A program made the translations under genes and the position numbers. From positions 1-56,292 of the forward strand of contig JAPLMX010000081.1 in the NCBI GenBank assembly GCA_026386805.1: a stretch of DNA of 56,292 bases, given 5' to 3'. Positions 38,950-47,256 of the stretch are shown here, piece after piece (position 1 is the first letter of the stretch; every line of letters starts with the position of its first letter). The notes below the pieces were generated by a model. That model was given only the letters and a program-made list of their open reading frames with translations. It was not told the DNA's origin and did no database searches. The DNA comes from Phycisphaerae bacterium (lineage in GTDB: Bacteria > Planctomycetota > Phycisphaerae > Sedimentisphaerales > Anaerobacaceae).

Positions 38950-41543
38950 TTGGATTCTCCCTGAGCCGGCATCGTCAGAAGCAACTGGTGGCCTTCACGG
39001 AAGCGTGGGGCGTCGGCGAGAGCCTCCAGGATGTGCCTTTTCGCGGCGGCGGGGTCCCGCTGCTGGAGCAAGCGTGCCAAACGATAATTGACCTCGACCG
39101 GATCGGACGGGTCGAGCAAGAGCAGGCGCTGGTATGCTTGGACGGCCGGCTCCGCGCGGCCCAGCTCCTCGTTAGCCCGGCCCAGACGCCAATACGTAGC
39201 GGACAGCATCGGGTAGACGGCAAGGTATCGCACGCCGTTCTCGACGACTTGCGTCCAGTTCTTTTGCTCGGTGCCGATCTCCATGAGCCGGCTGTACGCG
39301 TCGGCGGCGTCGGACGACAGGCCCGCCAGCGTGCCGAGCACTTCGGCTTCTTGCGCCGTCTCGTTGAGATTACGGTGCACCGCCGCGAGGAGTTGATAGG
39401 CGTTGTCCTTGTCGGCGTACTTGGGATACAGCGAGATCAGTTTTTGCAGCGGCGCTTTCGCCTGTTCCCACTGGCGGTCGGCCAGAAGGCGGTCGGCCTG
39501 CGCGGTCAAGGCCCAAAAGCTGTTGGGGTGTTTGTCCAGCCATTGGGTTACCGATTGCGTGTCGCGGGCATCCTGCCCGCGCTCCGAAGGCGGGACGCCC
39601 TCGCCACGACCGAGTTGTTCACGCGGCGGCTGCTCCCAATCCACTCCCGGCGCGAGAGTCTCGGCCCGCTTGCGGGCGAACACCTCGAACTCCGTCTCAA
39701 TTTTGTCCAGCGGACCGGCGCGTTTAGCGATGGCTGCATTGATCGGTTCACCCTTCGCCAAGTCGGCAAGGATGGCCTTCAAAGAGGCAAGTCCGGACCG
39801 CTGGACAAGAAACTCGACCACGAGGGCCGACTCGTAGTACGCGAATTGCAGGTGCATCGGCGTCTTGGGACTTAGGAAGGCCGCACTGAGATTGCCGACC
39901 GGCGTCAGCTCGCCGCCGAGAATCATCCGGCGATACGTCGGATTCATCTGCTGGCCCCAAGTAGGATCATGCTGAGATTCTTCGTAGACGGAAATCCCTT
40001 CACTGAGCCACCGGGGCATCTTGTTGGCGGTCAGGCTCAGGGTTACGACGTGACAGAACTCGTGCCACAGCATCGATTGCCAGTTAAAGGCGGTGGCGGC
40101 CCTGGGGCTATTGGCCGTGATGACCTTGCCGAAGCAGACGCCGAGAAAGCCCTCCACGGCGGGCATGCCGAACGTGCGCACGGCGAAATCCTGCTGATTC
40201 GGGAATAGCTCCACCGTGACCGGGCCGTTCGGCTCAAATCCGTACTTCTCGCAGAGCTTCGATCTGGCCTGCTTGAGCAGCTCGACGACCTTGTCGCCGT
40301 AGACGGCTGCCTCTCGCTTGTCCATCTTGACGAGCAATCCGTCCGCCGACAGGGTCTGGAATGCCGATATCGCATCGTGGAGGTGGACGAGGTTGTACGC
40401 CTCGACGTTGTAAGGGTCTTTCTTGTTCACCTCGTTGGCCAGGATCCAGCCCTGCTGTTCGTCCCCGAGCCGCAGCAGGTCCTCGGCCAATTGGATCCTG
40501 GCGGCTAAGTAGTTCGGGTCGAATTTCAGCGACTGGCGCTGGCAGGCGGCGCCTTCGGCAAAGCGGTAGTTTTGCGACAGCTTTCTGCCGATCAGGCAAT
40601 CCACGCGCGGATTGCTCGGCCAGAACTTCAGGGCATTGGCCCGGCGGCTGGCAACCGCATTGGGATCGTTCGCCAGATGGGCCAGCACGGCCCGGTAGGC
40701 CCAGGCGTCCGGGTGCCAGGGGTTGACCGCCAGCGCCCGGTCCAGGGTCTTGGCCGCGGCGTCGCGATCTTCGCAGTCGATCTGGTGCTCGGCCAGCAAG
40801 ACCAGGGCCGGCACGTGCCTGGGATTGACGTGGAGGGCGGCGTCCAGCGCGGCGATCATGGCTTTTCGGTCGCTCTGGTAGAACGCCTGCGCCAATCCAT
40901 AGTGTACGTCCGGGTCATCGCCGAACCGCTTCAACGCCTCCTGGTACTTGTCGGCGGCCAGCTTGTCATCCTGCTTGGCCATCGCCAACGATCCGATGGC
41001 CAAGTACGCCTCGCGGCAGTTCGGATCGCTCCGCAACGCCACGTTGTAGAAGTTCTCCAGGACGACCCGCGGCTCCACTCCAAGCGTCAGCAGAGAGCGG
41101 CCCAGCGCGACCACCTCATCACCGTTCAGGTATTGGCTGCGGCGGTAGCCGGCAATCCGGTAGATCATCGTGAGCATCTGCCCGGCTTGGCTCGCTTGGC
41201 CGTTCTGTTGGTAAACCGTGTACGCCAGCGCCAGGAGGCGGATATCCGTGCGGGAGTCTCGGATCGCGGAGTCGATACGCTGGACCGCCTCCTTGTACCG
41301 GCCCAACGCCATCAAGGACTCGACCTCAAGGAGTCGCCACTGGATGGAATAGGCGCCGTCCTTGATGGCCTTCTGCGCCGCCTCCAGGGATTTCTCGTAC
41401 TGGCCCGTCCTGAGCTGCGCGCGCGCGGCATCGGTATCCGACGCTGCGGACGCGGCTCGAACCCCGCCGAAGGCTAGGACAATGCCGGCCAGCAGCCACA
41501 AGTGATGGCGGCGACGGGACGTGTCTGGCAACAGGCAAGTCAT
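38946..41543 (-). CDS. TPR protein with peptidase MA-like metalloprotease domain
   Basis: From ATG 41543 (the frame is open to 41645 but without a good start) the 865-residue product has a signal peptide (LWLLAGIVLAFGGVRAAS). TPR arrays span residues ~35-370, a peptidase MA domain ~390-620 carries the zinc motif HEFCH near residue 494 and LSEGISVYEE, and a second TPR block runs from ~670 to the end. Family-A repeat A4 is inserted in frame (GEGVPPSERGQDARDT) between the protease domain and the C-terminal TPRs. First gene of the MoxR operon; probably exported, acting in the envelope. Confidence 0.82.
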   Translation of the reverse strand: MTCLLPDTSRRRHHLWLLAGIVLAFGGVRAASAASDTDAARAQLRTGQYEKSLEAAQKAIKDGAYSIQWRLLEVESLMALGRYKEAVQRIDSAIRDSRTDIRLLALAYTVYQQNGQASQAGQMLTMIYRIAGYRRSQYLNGDEVVALGRSLLTLGVEPRVVLENFYNVALRSDPNCREAYLAIGSLAMAKQDDKLAADKYQEALKRFGDDPDVHYGLAQAFYQSDRKAMIAALDAALHVNPRHVPALVLLAEHQIDCEDRDAAAKTLDRALAVNPWHPDAWAYRAVLAHLANDPNAVASRRANALKFWPSNPRVDCLIGRKLSQNYRFAEGAACQRQSLKFDPNYLAARIQLAEDLLRLGDEQQGWILANEVNKKDPYNVEAYNLVHLHDAISAFQTLSADGLLVKMDKREAAVYGDKVVELLKQARSKLCEKYGFEPNGPVTVELFPNQQDFAVRTFGMPAVEGFLGVCFGKVITANSPRAATAFNWQSMLWHEFCHVVTLSLTANKMPRWLSEGISVYEESQHDPTWGQQMNPTYRRMILGGELTPVGNLSAAFLSPKTPMHLQFAYYESALVVEFLVQRSGLASLKAILADLAKGEPINAAIAKRAGPLDKIETEFEVFARKRAETLAPGVDWEQPPREQLGRGEGVPPSERGQDARDTQSVTQWLDKHPNSFWALTAQADRLLADRQWEQAKAPLQKLISLYPKYADKDNAYQLLAAVHRNLNETAQEAEVLGTLAGLSSDAADAYSRLMEIGTEQKNWTQVVENGVRYLAVYPMLSATYWRLGRANEELGRAEPAVQAYQRLLLLDPSDPVEVNYRLARLLQQRDPAAAKRHILEALADAPRFREGHQLLLTMPAQGESK
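39559..39607. repeat. 49-bp three-hairpin element, copy A4 (inside TPR gene)
   Basis: Outer arms GTGTC and GCCAC (one mismatch) with the same two inner hairpins. Encodes GEGVPPSERGQDARDT. Confidence 0.9.
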
Positions 41544-41853
41544 TCCATCCCTACCCCAGTTCCTGAAAAAACAGATGGGAGCGATCCTTTGTCGCCCCGC
41601 AAGCGCAGACCCCTTCTCTGAAGCCGTGCCCCGATCAGGACACACCGATCTCTACTGTACTCAGTGTTGACGAGGCACGGGCCGGTTTCAATCATTTGCA
41701 GAAAAACTGAGTATTTTTCGTGCAGGTATATATCGCTGAGTGAAGCGCGGGGGGATAGAATACTACAGCAAGGCTGCAACGGGGTTCAGTTGCCGCGTGT
41801 GCAACTCATTGCGGCTTCGTACGGCAAATCGAGAAATCGAGCGGGAGGTTACT
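41544..41853. other. Divergent promoter region
   Basis: The 310-bp spacer separates the minus-strand MoxR operon from the plus-strand PQQ-propeller gene. Only weak promoter-like pairs are visible (plus strand TTGACG at 41667 with AATCAT 17 nt on). No repeat or gene was recognised. Confidence 0.4.
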
Positions 41854-43083
41854 ATGATGAGCACAAATCGAGGCAGAGTGGTGGCGGCGGTCTGCGCGGT
41901 TGTCATCTGCGCAGGCAGTGCGCTCGCACAGGATTGGCCTCAGTGGCGCGGAGCCAATCGGGATGGGAAGGCCAGCGGATTCACTGCGCCTGCGAAATGG
42001 CCTGGGCAGTTGGCGCAGAAATGGAAGACGACGGTAGGCACGGGCGATTCGACGCCCGCCTTGGTGGGCGATAAGCTGTACGTCTTTTCCCGCCAGGGCG
42101 ACGAAGAAGTCCTCTCGTGCTTGAACGCCGCCGACGGGAAGGAAGTGTGGAAAGACAAGTACACGGCGCAGGCCGTAAGCGGTCCGGCCGCCCGCCATCC
42201 GGGGCCGCGAAGCTCGCCTGCCGTGGCGGATGGGAAGGTTGTCACGCTGGGGGTGGCCGGCGTTGTTTCTTGCTGGGACGCCTCGGGCAAACTCCTGTGG
42301 CGCAAAGACCCGTTCCCCAAGGTCGCGCCCAAGTTCTTCGCGGCCACCTCGCCGATTATTGTCGATGGCAAGGCCATCGTGCATGTCGGCGGGCAGGGCA
42401 ACGGCGCGATCATCGCGTTCGATTTGGCCTCCGGTGACGAGAAGTGGCGGTGGGGCGCCGAGGGCCCGGATTATGGTTCCCCCGCTCTGATGACGGTGGA
42501 CGGCGTCAAGCAGATCGTGACACCTACGGAAAAGAGCATCGTCGGGATCGCCGTGGCCGACGGCAAGCTGCTGTGGCAGCGGTCGTTCCCGATCCAGGGG
42601 ATGGCGTACAACGCCGCCACGCCGATTATCGATGGGCAGACGGTGATCTACACGGGCAAAGGCCGGGGCGCCAAGGCTGTGAAGATTGCGAAAAAGGGCG
42701 ATGGTTTTGAGGCGACCGAGCTCTGGAGCAATGCGGACCTCGCCCCGCAGTTCACTTCGCCGGTGCTCAGGGACGGCCTGCTCTTCGGCCTATCCGACAA
42801 GGGCAACCTGTATTGTCTCGACGCCAAGACCGGCAAGACCGACTGGACCGACGCCACGGCACGCGATCGCCAGGGCTTTACGTCGATCGTGGACGGCGGC
42901 TCGTGCCTAGTGGCCCTGCCCAGCAGCTCCGAGATGGTCGTCTTCAAGCCGGACGGCAAACAGTACGAAGAAATCGCCAAGATCAAGGTCTCCGACACGC
43001 CGATCTACGCCCACCCGGTGCTCGCGGGCAACCGCATCTTCATCAGGGACGCGGAGTCGGTGGCACTGTTGGCGGTTCAATAA
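41854..43083 (+). CDS. Secreted PQQ-like beta-propeller protein
   Basis: A 409-residue protein from ATG 41854 (GGGAGG 5 nt before; the frame is open further upstream) with a signal peptide (VAAVCAVVICAGSALA). The mature start DWPQWRGANRDGKASG is the hallmark of the PQQ-binding-like beta-propeller family in planctomycetes. Propeller blades recur as VGDKLYVFS, CLNAADGKEVWKDKY, CWDASGKLLWRKD, AFDLASGDEKWRW and CLDAKTGKTDW. It lacks an obvious cofactor-binding Cys pair or quinoprotein signatures, so it is more likely a structural or binding propeller than a dehydrogenase. Confidence 0.85.
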   Translation: MMSTNRGRVVAAVCAVVICAGSALAQDWPQWRGANRDGKASGFTAPAKWPGQLAQKWKTTVGTGDSTPALVGDKLYVFSRQGDEEVLSCLNAADGKEVWKDKYTAQAVSGPAARHPGPRSSPAVADGKVVTLGVAGVVSCWDASGKLLWRKDPFPKVAPKFFAATSPIIVDGKAIVHVGGQGNGAIIAFDLASGDEKWRWGAEGPDYGSPALMTVDGVKQIVTPTEKSIVGIAVADGKLLWQRSFPIQGMAYNAATPIIDGQTVIYTGKGRGAKAVKIAKKGDGFEATELWSNADLAPQFTSPVLRDGLLFGLSDKGNLYCLDAKTGKTDWTDATARDRQGFTSIVDGGSCLVALPSSSEMVVFKPDGKQYEEIAKIKVSDTPIYAHPVLAGNRIFIRDAESVALLAVQ

Positions 43084-43268
43084 GCGACAGACGAATTGAT
43101 AGAAGATGGGACGCCCCGGCGGCAAACCGGACTCCAAAGTGCAATAAAGACGGGCTCCCGAGCGTCCCTCCATGCGGAAACCAGCGTGATGAACGGCCGT
43201 TTTCCGCGTTCCCGCCGTGGGAATCGGAGTAATGGTAATTCATAACCCTTTTTCAGGAGGACAGTCCC

Positions 43269-43805
43269 ATGAAGAAAAGCACGATGATTGCAGCCGGTGT
43301 CCTGCTCACGATGACCGTGGCGTGGGCGGCGTTTGGGCAAGCCCAGGGTGGCGCCGGGGGCGCTCGACGGGGCGGCGGCCGTGGCGGCATGATGGGTGCG
43401 CAGACGCAAAAGGCCGTAGCCGACCTCCAGGAGCAGGTGACCAAGCTCAAGGCCCTCGTCGATGCGGGCGCCAAGGCGATGGAGGGCGGGTTCCAGAACA
43501 TGTCCGAAGAGGATCGCGCCAAGATGAAGGAGCGGAATACGGAGCAACAGGCGCTCCTGACGTCGATCCAGCAGAATGTGGACCGGCTCCGGATGCGGCA
43601 GATGGCGGCGGAGTACAACCAGTCCATGACGGCGCTGAAGGACGCGCAGGCCGCCGCTCAGAAAGAGAATGCCAAAGAGACCGCCCAGAAGCTCGGACAA
43701 ATCATCGCCGAACGCGAGAAGCAAATGGAAGAGAAGGTCACGGCGATGGGCATGACGATGGAACAATTGCAGCAGATGGGACAAAGGCGTGGACGTCAGC
43801 AATAG
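43269..43805 (+). CDS. Small secreted coiled-coil protein
   Basis: A 178-residue protein with signal peptide MKKSTMIAAGVLLTMTVAWA and AGGAGG upstream. A Gly/Arg-rich stretch (GGAGGARRGGGRGGMMG) precedes a long charged helix rich in Gln, Met and Lys (residues ~45-170), ending in an RRGRQQ tail. The helical region resembles periplasmic Spy/CpxP-like chaperones in size and composition, but no conserved LTxxQ motif was seen. It follows the PQQ-propeller gene by 185 bp and has its own terminator. Confidence 0.65.
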   Translation: MKKSTMIAAGVLLTMTVAWAAFGQAQGGAGGARRGGGRGGMMGAQTQKAVADLQEQVTKLKALVDAGAKAMEGGFQNMSEEDRAKMKERNTEQQALLTSIQQNVDRLRMRQMAAEYNQSMTALKDAQAAAQKENAKETAQKLGQIIAEREKQMEEKVTAMGMTMEQLQQMGQRRGRQQ

Positions 43806-43847
43806 TTTGCTGGTAGTGACGCCGTAAGGCCCGCTACAAACCATCAG

Positions 43848-43910
43848 GGCTCCTTCTTGCATCCGTGTGCCATCCCGGCATAATGATCGCAAGAAGGAGC
43901 CTTTCTTGTT
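43848..43910 (+). terminator. Strong intrinsic terminator
   Basis: A perfect 13-bp stem (GGCTCCTTCTTGC at 43848 with GCAAGAAGGAGCC at 43889) around a 28-nt loop is followed by TTTCTTGTT. Confidence 0.85.
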
Positions 43911-43981
43911 GGAGGTTGGGCCGACGGATGAAAGGGGAGATTCGCTATGAAGGTTTCGGAGCCATCCCGTGTGAGAGTGCC

Positions 43982-45235
43982 ATGACAACAGACCAACAGC
44001 CAGACGCCTTGTCTGCTCGGCGCATCACTTCCATCGATGCCCTGCGCGGCCTGGTCATCTTCACCATGATTTACGTCAACGACATCGCAGGCGTCTCCAG
44101 CCGGATTGTCCCCGCGTGGATGCGCCACTTCCACGGCAAGAGCGGTATGACCTTTGTCGATCTGGTCTTTCCCGCCTTTCTCTTTATCGTCGGCATGTCT
44201 GTCCCCTTCGCTCTCGGGTCGCGCCTGGCCCGGGGGGAACCGCTCTGGAAGTGCCTCCTGCACGTTGTCATCCGCACGCTCTCACTCCTGTTCATCGGCA
44301 TCCTGATCGTCAACGAATGGCCTGATTCCGAGAAGATGGGCTGGTCCGCCGCGCTGTGGTGCACGTTGATGTTCCTGTCCGCGATCTTCGCATTCAGTTC
44401 CCTCACGGTGCCGCATCGGGAGCGGATGTCCCGTGTCATCACGCTGATTCTTCGCGTCCTTGGCCTCGCCTCTCTCGTGTTCCTGGCGTTTGCCTTCCGG
44501 GGCAAGGACGACCACCGCATCATCACGCTGTCTCCGTTCTCCATCCACACCGAATGGTACGGCATCCTCGGCCTGATCGGCTGGGCCTACCTGGTGGCGG
44601 CCCTCGTCTTTCTCGTCTTCCGTGGTTATCGCACGGCGCTGCTCGCGTGCGTCGTCCTGCTCTTTTGTCTCTATCCCGCCGATCGGGCGGGCGCCTTCGA
44701 CGGCTTCTGGCTCGCTCGCATCGTCGGTATCGGCGGAACGCTCGGCTCACAAGGGGCCATCGCCGCCACCGGCCTGCTCCTGGGTTCGATTCTTCTGGCG
44801 CCGGATGTCGCTACCATCCGGGTACGCGCCAGATTCGCTTTGTTGTTCATCGCCGGCTGCTCCGCCGGTGCATTGCTCTTGCATGGCCTTTACGGCATCA
44901 ATAAGAACAGTGCCACTCCCTCCTGGTGCCTCTGGGCCTGTGCCATCACCGCTTCCCTGTGGCTGTTCTTCTATTTCCTGGCCGATGTTCGTCCCCAGAG
45001 CTTCACCGCAAAGTTTGCTAAGCCCTTCGCCATCGCCGGCTCGAATGTTCTCCTGGCGTATTTGCTCTCCGAGATGGTCCCGTCGGCTCTCGACCTGTTT
45101 GGTCTTGACGATTGGTATTCCCGGCTCGCCCAGCCCGACCTTGCCCATGCGATGGCCCGCTCCATCGGGTGTGCCGCCGTTATCCTGGCCGTCACCGCCG
45201 GGCTCAACCGCATCGGCTTTCGCCTGAAGTTATGA
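43982..45235 (+). CDS. HGSNAT/NagX-like membrane acyltransferase (DUF5009/DUF1624)
   Basis: A 417-residue protein with ~10-11 membrane helices. The opening SARRITSIDALRGLVIFTMI YVND and FVDLVFPAFLFIVGMSVPFA are the signatures of the heparan-alpha-glucosaminide N-acetyltransferase/NagX family, which transfers acetyl groups across the membrane to glycan sugars. The ATG at 43982 is chosen because conserved sequence starts just after it; an in-frame ATG at 43928 is possible. Precedes GH97 by 35 bp on the same strand, so a glycan-catabolism role is likely. Confidence 0.8.
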   Translation: MTTDQQPDALSARRITSIDALRGLVIFTMIYVNDIAGVSSRIVPAWMRHFHGKSGMTFVDLVFPAFLFIVGMSVPFALGSRLARGEPLWKCLLHVVIRTLSLLFIGILIVNEWPDSEKMGWSAALWCTLMFLSAIFAFSSLTVPHRERMSRVITLILRVLGLASLVFLAFAFRGKDDHRIITLSPFSIHTEWYGILGLIGWAYLVAALVFLVFRGYRTALLACVVLLFCLYPADRAGAFDGFWLARIVGIGGTLGSQGAIAATGLLLGSILLAPDVATIRVRARFALLFIAGCSAGALLLHGLYGINKNSATPSWCLWACAITASLWLFFYFLADVRPQSFTAKFAKPFAIAGSNVLLAYLLSEMVPSALDLFGLDDWYSRLAQPDLAHAMARSIGCAAVILAVTAGLNRIGFRLKL

Positions 45236-45270
45236 GTGTGAAATGAAGACGTAGCGCTGGAGGTGGGATC

Positions 45271-47256
45271 ATGCAGAGAAGAAATGGCTGGATTGTGGCC
45301 GCCGTCGGGCTGATCGCGGCGTTGTGTTTGGCGGATGTCAATCTCGGGCAGGAACAGCCAAGTAAACAGAAGCAGCGGCAGAAGCAGGGACAGACCAGCC
45401 GGCGGTCACAGCGGGTGAAGATGGAGCAAATCCAGGTGGCCAGCCCCGACGGCAAGGTCAAGCTGACCATCGGCCCCAACGCGGAACGTCTGACCTTCAT
45501 GGTGACGCTCGGGGACAAGATCGTAATCGAGCCATCGATCCTCGTGATGAAGGTGGACGATTACGATCTCTCGTCGGGCGTCGTCCTCGGCAAGGTGGAG
45601 CGCTACGAGATCAACGAGAGCTATCCGTGGCACGGGGCCCACAGCACCGCGGTGAACCACTGCAACGGTGTGCGGATCGCGCTCCAGCATGATCTATCCT
45701 TCATCAACTATATGCTGGAGGTTCGGGTTTTCAACGATGGTGTGGCATTTCGCCACGTCATACCGGGCGATGAAGGGGCTTCGCGCGTGCCGGATGAGTA
45801 CACGACGTTCATCATTCCGGCCGGCGCGACAGTCTGGCACCAGGACCTCAGCGGGCATTACGAGTCCGCGTATAATAAGGATGACATCTCCGAGCTCAAG
45901 GCCGGTCAGTGGTCGGGCCCGCCGGTGACGTTCGAACTGCCGGGCGGCGCCGGCTACGGTGCGATCACCGAGGCGAACCTGGTGAATTACAGTGGCATGG
46001 GCCTGGAGGCTGATGGCCGCCGGGGCCTCATCACGGGCCTGGGCCATCGCCAGCCGTTGAACTACCCGTTCGAGTTGCGGTACGGGCGGGAGGAAGGCAA
46101 ACGTCTGGCCAAGCCCGCCGCCGTGGTCGGGACGATTACGACGCCGTGGCGGGTCGTGATGGTGGCGTCCGACCTGAACACACTGGTGAACAGCGACATC
46201 TTGCCCAACCTATGCCCCGCTCCCGACAAGAAGTATTTCCCCGAGGGGATCGATACGCCCTGGGTCAAGCCGGGCCGGGCCGTGTGGCGGTATCTCGATG
46301 GCGGCGACGGTTCGTTCGAGGGTCTCAAGGGCTTCTCCCGCATGGCAGGCGAACTGGGCTTCGAGTATCACATCCTTGAAGGCGTCTGGAGCCGCTGGAG
46401 CGACGAGCAGATCAAGGACATCGTCGAGTACTCCAAAGAGCGCGGCGTCCGGCTGCTCTTTTGGAAACACAGCAATCAACTGCGCACGCCCGAGGCTCGC
46501 GAGGCGTTTTTCAATAAGCTGCACGGCTTAGGCGTCGCCGGGGCCAAGATCGACTTCTTCGACCACGAAGCCAAAGAAAGCATCGATCTCTACGAGGAGT
46601 TGCTCAAGATGGCGGCCGAGCGGCAGATGGTGCTCGACTTCCACGGGGCGAACAAGCCCACGGGCCGCAATCGTACATGGCCCAATGAGTTGGTCCGGGA
46701 AGCCATTCGCGGCATGGAGAGCAGCGGCCTCAGGGAGCGGGCCCGTCACGAGACGATCCTACCCTTTACGCGCTACCTGGCCGGTCCGGCGGACTACACG
46801 ACGATCCACTTTGGCGCCCGCCGGGCCGACTCGACCTGGGCGCACCAGATCGCCAGCTTCGCGATCTTCGCCAGTCCCATGCTGACGCTCGCCGCGAATC
46901 CACAGTCCGTTCTGGACAATCCGGCGGCCAACGTGATCAAGAGTATCCCACCCGTGTGGAACCAGACCATCGTATTGCCCGAATCGAGAATTGGCGAACT
47001 GGCGATCTTCGCCCGGTGCGCGGGAGGCACATGGTTCCTGGCCGCCATGTGTGGCCCGCAGGGCAAAACGATCCAGGTGCCGCTGTCGTTCCTGGGCGAG
47101 GGCTCTTACAGGGCTATGCTGGTCCGCGATCAGAAAGAAAAGGCCGACGCCGTGGCCCTGGAAGAGAAGACGATGCAACGGGGCAGTACCCTCACGATCG
47201 AAATGGCCAATGGTGGCGGCTTCCTCGCCCGCTTCGTGAAGGAGAAGCAAAGATGA
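45271..47256 (+). CDS. Glycoside hydrolase family 97
   Basis: A 661-residue secreted enzyme (signal MQRRNGWIVAAVGLIAALCL; GGAGGTGG upstream). The N-terminal beta-super-sandwich (VASPDGKVKLTIGP ... LEVRVFNDGVAFRHVIPGD) is followed by a TIM barrel with VWRYLDGGDGSFEGLKGFSR MAGELGF and GAKIDFFDHE. D428 in KIDFF is the nucleophile position of retaining (alpha-galactosidase-type) GH97 members; inverting members have a different residue there. A C-terminal all-beta domain ends the protein. Its stop overlaps the next start (ATGA). Probably removes alpha-galactosyl or related residues from pectic or other glycans. Confidence 0.85.
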   Translation: MQRRNGWIVAAVGLIAALCLADVNLGQEQPSKQKQRQKQGQTSRRSQRVKMEQIQVASPDGKVKLTIGPNAERLTFMVTLGDKIVIEPSILVMKVDDYDLSSGVVLGKVERYEINESYPWHGAHSTAVNHCNGVRIALQHDLSFINYMLEVRVFNDGVAFRHVIPGDEGASRVPDEYTTFIIPAGATVWHQDLSGHYESAYNKDDISELKAGQWSGPPVTFELPGGAGYGAITEANLVNYSGMGLEADGRRGLITGLGHRQPLNYPFELRYGREEGKRLAKPAAVVGTITTPWRVVMVASDLNTLVNSDILPNLCPAPDKKYFPEGIDTPWVKPGRAVWRYLDGGDGSFEGLKGFSRMAGELGFEYHILEGVWSRWSDEQIKDIVEYSKERGVRLLFWKHSNQLRTPEAREAFFNKLHGLGVAGAKIDFFDHEAKESIDLYEELLKMAAERQMVLDFHGANKPTGRNRTWPNELVREAIRGMESSGLRERARHETILPFTRYLAGPADYTTIHFGARRADSTWAHQIASFAIFASPMLTLAANPQSVLDNPAANVIKSIPPVWNQTIVLPESRIGELAIFARCAGGTWFLAAMCGPQGKTIQVPLSFLGEGSYRAMLVRDQKEKADAVALEEKTMQRGSTLTIEMANGGGFLARFVKEKQR

